A program made the position numbers and the translations under genes. The notes under the pieces are model-generated. The model did no database searches. It saw only the letters and a list, made by a program, of their open reading frames with translations, and was not told the DNA's origin. From Pedobacter puniceum (GTDB lineage Bacteria; Bacteroidota; Bacteroidia; Sphingobacteriales; Sphingobacteriaceae): a stretch of 64,000 nucleotides of DNA. This document shows positions 60,483 to 64,000 of this stretch, in pieces. Numbering within the stretch: position 1 is the stretch's first letter; each line of letters opens with the position of its first letter. Location of the stretch: assembly GCF_009674685.1 (NCBI RefSeq), contig NZ_WKJI01000002.1, positions 806,001-870,000 of the forward strand, in the 5' to 3' direction.

Positions 60483-60490
60483 TATCTTTG
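60483..60490 (+). promoter_or_regulatory. -7 box of the superoxide dismutase gene
   Basis: TATCTTTG matches TAnnTTTG, 42 bp before the start codon. Confidence 0.55.
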
Positions 60491-60532
60491 TAACTATTAA
60501 CTCATATTGTTAAATCTTAAAATAAATAAATT

Positions 60533-61135
60533 ATGGCTTTTGAATTACCAGCGTTACCATACGCAACTAACGCATTAGAACCACATATTGATGCTACTAC
60601 AATGGAAATCCACCATGGCAAACACCATGCTGCTTATGTTACCAATTTAAACAAAGCTTTAGAAGGTAAAGAAGATGGTTCTTCTATTGAAGAAATTTGC
60701 CAAAACATTTCTGCTTACCCTGCTGCGGTAAGAAATAATGGTGGTGGTCACTACAATCACTCTTTATTTTGGTCTGTAATGGGTCCAAATGCGGGTGGTG
60801 CACCAAGTGGCGAATTGGCTGATGCTATTAATGCGGCGTTTGGTTCTTTTGAAGATTTCAAAACTAAATTTGCTGAAGCAGGTGCTACTCGTTTTGGTTC
60901 TGGTTGGGCTTGGTTAATTGTTGCTGATGGTAAATTAGCAGTAACTTCAACTCCAAACCAAGATAATCCTTTAATGGATATTGCTGAGGTTAAAGGTACG
61001 CCAATCTTAGGTATGGATGTTTGGGAGCATGCTTACTACTTAAAATATCAAAACAAACGTCCTGATTATATTGCTGCATTTTGGAATGTAGTAAACTGGG
61101 ATGCTGTTGCAGAGCGTTTTGCAGCTGCAAAATAA
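60533..61135 (+). CDS. sodA: Superoxide dismutase, Mn/Fe type
   Basis: 200 residues. Metal ligands: His in [15 protein letters not shown], His in [14 protein letters not shown], and Asp plus His in [21 protein letters not shown]. The segment TPNQDNPLM has the Gln that often marks Mn- or cambialistic enzymes rather than strict Fe enzymes; metal use is not proved. It has its own promoter box and terminator. Confidence 0.95.
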   Translation: MAFELPALPYATNALEPHIDATTMEIHHGKHHAAYVTNLNKALEGKEDGSSIEEICQNISAYPAAVRNNGGGHYNHSLFWSVMGPNAGGAPSGELADAINAAFGSFEDFKTKFAEAGATRFGSGWAWLIVADGKLAVTSTPNQDNPLMDIAEVKGTPILGMDVWEHAYYLKYQNKRPDYIAAFWNVVNWDAVAERFAAAK

Positions 61136-61155
61136 TTTGGCATTATTTTAATGCT

Positions 61156-61193
61156 TAAAAAGCGGAGGGAAATTCATCTCTCCGCTTTTTTTA
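61156..61193 (+). terminator. Terminator of sodA
   Basis: Stem AAAAAGCGGAGGGA / TCTCTCCGCTTTTTT, 6-nt loop, T7. It lies just before the small lipoprotein gene. Confidence 0.9.
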
Positions 61194-61199
61194 TAATCT

Positions 61200-61361
61200 A
61201 TGAAAAAATTATCCATCCCAAGCTTACTGCTTTTGTTAACCCTGTTAAGCAGTTGCGAAGCTATAGGTACTATTTTTAAAGCTGGTTATTATGTAGGTAT
61301 ATTTGTTGTGGTGATTATATTAGTCATCATATTTTTTATATACAACAAATTTAGAAGATGA
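61200..61361 (+). CDS. Small lipoprotein with C-terminal membrane segment (53 residues)
   Basis: MKKLSIPSLLLLLTLLSSCE then AIGTIFKAGYYVG and a strongly hydrophobic stretch ending in FIYNKFRR. The lipobox LLSSC gives lipidated Cys19. It is only 7 bp past the sodA terminator stem and overlaps the oxidoreductase start by 4 bp (61358-61361, ATGA). Small lipoproteins of this form occur next to unrelated genes in Bacteroidota; function unknown. Confidence 0.7.
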   Translation: MKKLSIPSLLLLLTLLSSCEAIGTIFKAGYYVGIFVVVIILVIIFFIYNKFRR

Positions 61362-62365
61362 TGAAAGCTTTAGTGCTTCACGGCATAAAAGAACCCCTTA
61401 AATTAGAAGAAGTTAGCAAACCTACACTTAACGCTGGCGAGGTATTGGTAAAGATAAAAGCAGCGGCTTTTAACCGTAGGGATTACTGGATACAACAAGG
61501 TAAATATGCTGGCTTAAAGTTCCCTATTACTTTAGGTTCTGATGGCTGTGGTGTTGTAGCAGAAGTTTATGACGATGCCAACCAACATTGGATAGGCAAA
61601 GAAGTAGTTATAAACCCTTCTTTTAACTGGGGTGATGCTCCAAATTATCAAGGAAAAGACTTTAAAATATTAGGCTTGCCAGATGATGGTACTTTTGCAG
61701 CCTATGTTAAAGTACCTGTAGTACAAGTTTACGAGAAGCCTACATATTTAAATGATGTAGAAGCAGCAGCTTTCCCCTTAGCAGGATTAACCGCATACCG
61801 AGCTTTATTTACCAAAGCTCAACTTAAAAAAAATGAAAAAGTATTGATTGTTGGTATAGGTGGTGGTGCAGCTACTTTTGCTTTACTTTGGGCTGTTTAT
61901 GCAGGTGCTGAGGTTTATGTAACCTCTGGTTCTGATGATAAAATCGCCAAAGCAATTAAGCTAGGAGTAAAAGGTGGTGTAAACTATAAAAGCGAAAGTT
62001 ATGATACAGATTTGCAAGCCTTAGCTGCTGATGGTTTTGATGTGATTATAGATAGCGCTATTGGCGAAGGTTTTGCCAAACACTTAAACCATGTAAAACC
62101 TGGTGCTCGTTTGGTTTTCTTTGGCGCTACAGCCGGAGATTTACCACCTCTTAATGCCCGTATCATCTTCTGGAAACAACTACAAATTATGGGTACAACG
62201 ATGGGTACGGCTCAAGAATTTGAGGATATGCTACAATTTATGACCAAACATAAAATTAAACCCGTGGTAGAAAGCGTCTTTTCTTATGAAGATGCAGAGC
62301 AAGCTATCCGTTTAATGGATCAATCAGACCAGTTTGGAAAGATTGTTATCACATTTAACGATTAA
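61358..62365 (+). CDS. MDR-superfamily oxidoreductase (zinc-independent quinone-reductase type)
   Basis: 335 residues. Catalytic domain start MKALVLHGIKEPLKLEEVSKP, GSDGCGVVAEVYDD; coenzyme loop VLIVGIGGGAATFALLWAVYAGAEVYVTSGSDDKI. The zinc-site Cys/His residues of true alcohol dehydrogenases are not evident, fitting quinone-oxidoreductase or enoyl-reductase-like members. Two consecutive ATGs (61358, 61361). The stop overlaps the convergent regulator's stop by 4 bp (62362-62365). Confidence 0.88.
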   Translation: MMKALVLHGIKEPLKLEEVSKPTLNAGEVLVKIKAAAFNRRDYWIQQGKYAGLKFPITLGSDGCGVVAEVYDDANQHWIGKEVVINPSFNWGDAPNYQGKDFKILGLPDDGTFAAYVKVPVVQVYEKPTYLNDVEAAAFPLAGLTAYRALFTKAQLKKNEKVLIVGIGGGAATFALLWAVYAGAEVYVTSGSDDKIAKAIKLGVKGGVNYKSESYDTDLQALAADGFDVIIDSAIGEGFAKHLNHVKPGARLVFFGATAGDLPPLNARIIFWKQLQIMGTTMGTAQEFEDMLQFMTKHKIKPVVESVFSYEDAEQAIRLMDQSDQFGKIVITFND

Positions 62366-63084
62366 ACATTTCTACTCTCTATAGCCTTAAAAAATCCATC
62401 CCGGTAGGTGTCTCCTATCGGGATAATTTTATCTCCAATAGTAATCCGGCTACGTTCTATACTTTCAATTTTATCTAAAGCAAGAATATAAGATTTATGT
62501 ACCCTGATGAATTGATGCTCTGGTAAAACATCCTCCATTTTTTTCATGCTTTGCAAGGTAATGATACGTTCTGTTTTGGTATAGATGGAGATATAATCTT
62601 TCAAACCCTCAATAAACAAAATATCATTTAAGTATATCTTTTGGATTTTATGCTCCGTTTTAACGAAAATAAAATTATTGATGGGGGCTGGAGCAGCATT
62701 AGTTTCTACAGGAAGCGGAGCCACTACATTACATAACAATTGTTGTGCTTTTTGTGCTGCTTGGTAAAAACGCTCAAAAGCTACTGGCTTTAATAGATAA
62801 TCAACCACATTAAGTTCGTAACCTTCTAAAGCATACTCTTGGTAGGCAGTAGTTAAAATTACCTTACACTTCCCGTTAGCGATTTTTAAAAACTGAATAC
62901 CTGTTAGTTCTGGCATTTGCACATCAAGGAAAACCAAATCAGCTTCGCCGTTTTGTACGGCCATTAAAGCTTCAATAGGGTTTTGATAGCTTTTAACTAG
63001 GGTAAGAAAAGGTATTTTCTCAATATAATCAGAGATTATATCGATAGCCAAAGGCTCGTCATCTACAACAAGGCAGCGTATCAT
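62362..63084 (-). CDS. LytTR-family response regulator
   Basis: 240 residues. Receiver domain 1-120 (CLVVDDEPLAIDIISDYIEKIP, LVFLDVQMPELTGIQFL, VILTTAYQEYALEGYELNVVDYLLKPVAFERF). LytTR DNA-binding domain about 140-238 (FVKTEHKIQKIYLNDILFIEGLKDYISIYTKTERII, FIRVHKSYILALDKIESIER). It pairs with the LytS-like kinase two bp upstream. Convergent with the MDR gene. Confidence 0.93.
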   Translation of the reverse strand: MIRCLVVDDEPLAIDIISDYIEKIPFLTLVKSYQNPIEALMAVQNGEADLVFLDVQMPELTGIQFLKIANGKCKVILTTAYQEYALEGYELNVVDYLLKPVAFERFYQAAQKAQQLLCNVVAPLPVETNAAPAPINNFIFVKTEHKIQKIYLNDILFIEGLKDYISIYTKTERIITLQSMKKMEDVLPEHQFIRVHKSYILALDKIESIERSRITIGDKIIPIGDTYRDGFFKAIESRNV

Positions 63085-63086
63085 GG

Positions 63087-64000
63087 CTATAAATTTAAAT
63101 ATAATTCGCAGAAATAATGCTCTTCGCCATCTTCTACGGTAAGTTTATATTGCTGTGGATAGGTGAGGTCTAATCTTCTTTTCACATTTACCATACCTAT
63201 ACCACCAGTTTGATCTTTGTTTTGCTTGTTCTTAAGGTTACGTAGCGTAAAAAGTAGGGTGTTTTCAAACAGCGAAATATTAATATAAATAGGATTACGT
63301 TCATCAGTAGCAACACCGTGTTTAAAAGCATTCTCCACAAAAGAGATTAAAATTAAAGGCACAATAACTTGGTCTTTAACTTCGCCCTCTACCTCTAAAA
63401 CAACATGAGCACCTTCTCTAAACCTTAGCTTTTGAAGCTCTATATAACTTTGTAGATAATTAATCTCTTTAGCCAAATTTACCCTGCTATCATTACTCTC
63501 GTAGAGCATATAGCGCATAATTTCTGATAGTTTTAGAATAGCATTGGGTGTTGCATCAGATTTTTGATAGGCTAAAGAGTAAATATTATTTAGCGAGTTA
63601 AATAAAAAGTGGGGGTTTATTTGCGATTTTAGAAAGGCCAACTCTGCCGATAAACTTTGCTTTTCTAAATCGCTTTTTTCTTTCTCATTAAAAAACCAGT
63701 CGACTGTAAATTTATAAACAGTACTTAAGAATATAAAGAAGCCATTGGTAAGAAAGAAGGAAATTATATTAGCCCAAAACTCGTTATCGGCTATTTTTTT
63801 ACCCTCTATAGTGATGTCTAAATTGCTGAGCTTAAACATGTAAAAGCTTTCGGCATACTTTATCAGTGTAAAAAATATCACCACAGCAGAGCAAGAGAAA
63901 AACCATAAAAAGAATTTTCTTTTGTTTAATGTTGCCGGGATAATGATATAGAGGTTAACGTAAAAGATAATCACGTTAAGGATAGACATATTGATGAAAT
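63087..64000 (-). CDS. LytS-like sensor histidine kinase, N-terminus beyond the window
   Basis: About 300 visible residues of a membrane kinase. Hydrophobic segments at the start, then His_kinase core LKSQINPHFLFNSLNNIYSLAYQK and the HATPase boxes SFVENAFKHG and GGIGMVNVKRRLDL. An ATG lies at 63989, but the frame stays open to the window end (codons for N, I, F directly before it), so the real start and first membrane segments probably lie outside. It is the partner of the LytTR regulator. Confidence 0.9.
   Translation of the reverse strand, partial: FINMSILNVIIFYVNLYIIIPATLNKRKFFLWFFSCSAVVIFFTLIKYAESFYMFKLSNLDITIEGKKIADNEFWANIISFFLTNGFFIFLSTVYKFTVDWFFNEKEKSDLEKQSLSAELAFLKSQINPHFLFNSLNNIYSLAYQKSDATPNAILKLSEIMRYMLYESNDSRVNLAKEINYLQSYIELQKLRFREGAHVVLEVEGEVKDQVIVPLILISFVENAFKHGVATDERNPIYINISLFENTLLFTLRNLKNKQNKDQTGGIGMVNVKRRLDLTYPQQYKLTVEDGEEHYFCELYLNL

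Noticed and set aside
1-64000. tRNA or rRNA genes
   Set aside because: No cloverleaf-like or rRNA-like sequence was recognised by eye; a tRNAscan or Infernal run would be decisive.

Overview
The window is a low-GC bacterial chromosome segment from the Bacteroidota, most like the family Sphingobacteriaceae (Pedobacter and relatives). This rests on content: M61, M28 and DPP-IV peptidases, a PafA-type phosphatase, DUF3127, DUF4175 and DUF4197 proteins, an ECF sigma/anti-sigma pair carrying SusC-like motifs, and a 29-residue AURKAIP1/COX24-type protein. It also rests on expression signals: several genes have the Bacteroidota -7 promoter box TAnnTTTG, and few have a recognisable Shine-Dalgarno sequence. 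I see no rRNA, tRNA or CRISPR array. Almost everything is ordinary core chromosome. The exception is a gene-poor accessory island at about 50.94-53.99 kb.

Layout. 0-9 kb (mostly minus strand): the N-terminal part of mnmG, two perfect 16-bp parS palindromes, a Uup-like ABC-F ATPase, an NAD(P)-binding protein, pirin (plus), then a DUF4175 coiled-coil membrane protein, an RsbW-like ATPase and ybeY. 9-14.4 kb: comM/yifB, msrA, an alkaline-phosphatase-superfamily lipid- or sugar-nucleotide-type hydrolase, rimM, trmD and rplS. 14.4-19.5 kb (minus): an RprX/RprY-type two-component system with a DUF4153 membrane protein, an inverted-repeat element, and a DUF3127 protein that ends in an SSB-like tail. 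19.5-25 kb: an RlmL-like methyltransferase, then pafA-like phosphatase, thiE, a degenerate thiamine-pyrophosphokinase-like gene and a GNAT gene in one tight operon, then a zinc peptidase. 25-36 kb: DUF1003, prolyl oligopeptidase, rmuC, three secreted peptidases in a row, ssb and mutY. 36-45 kb: HU, a TPR protein, the 29-residue basic protein, rng, a very large TPR/transglutaminase protein, an EEP-family protein and an NlpC/P60 hydrolase. 45-51 kb: pyruvate dehydrogenase E1-alpha and E2, and a sensor kinase/PhoU-like/PiT phosphate-uptake group.

The accessory island (about 50.94-53.99 kb) holds a structured palindrome, four copies of a dispersed repeat plus a fragment, two tandem paralogous small membrane-protein genes (one with a GTG start), a RelE/HigB-type toxin-antitoxin operon and an orphan HipB-like regulator. 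A perfect 14-bp inverted repeat bounds it. It looks like a decaying accessory or immunity/addiction locus.

54-64 kb: aat, an ECF sigma factor and its anti-sigma/TonB-like partner, a VWA protein, DUF4197, a CsaA-like protein, tadA, sodA, a small lipoprotein, an MDR-family oxidoreductase, and a LytTR/LytS two-component pair whose kinase runs off the window end.

The best leads are the paired parS sites beside mnmG (an origin-proximal chromosome-segregation signal), the SSB-like tail on DUF3127, the pseudoknot-capable segment upstream of rplS, the phosphate-type direct repeats before the kinase and PhoU/PiT genes, and the repeat-rich island. I found no clearly new multi-gene system. All functional calls come from reading motifs by eye; no database search was run.
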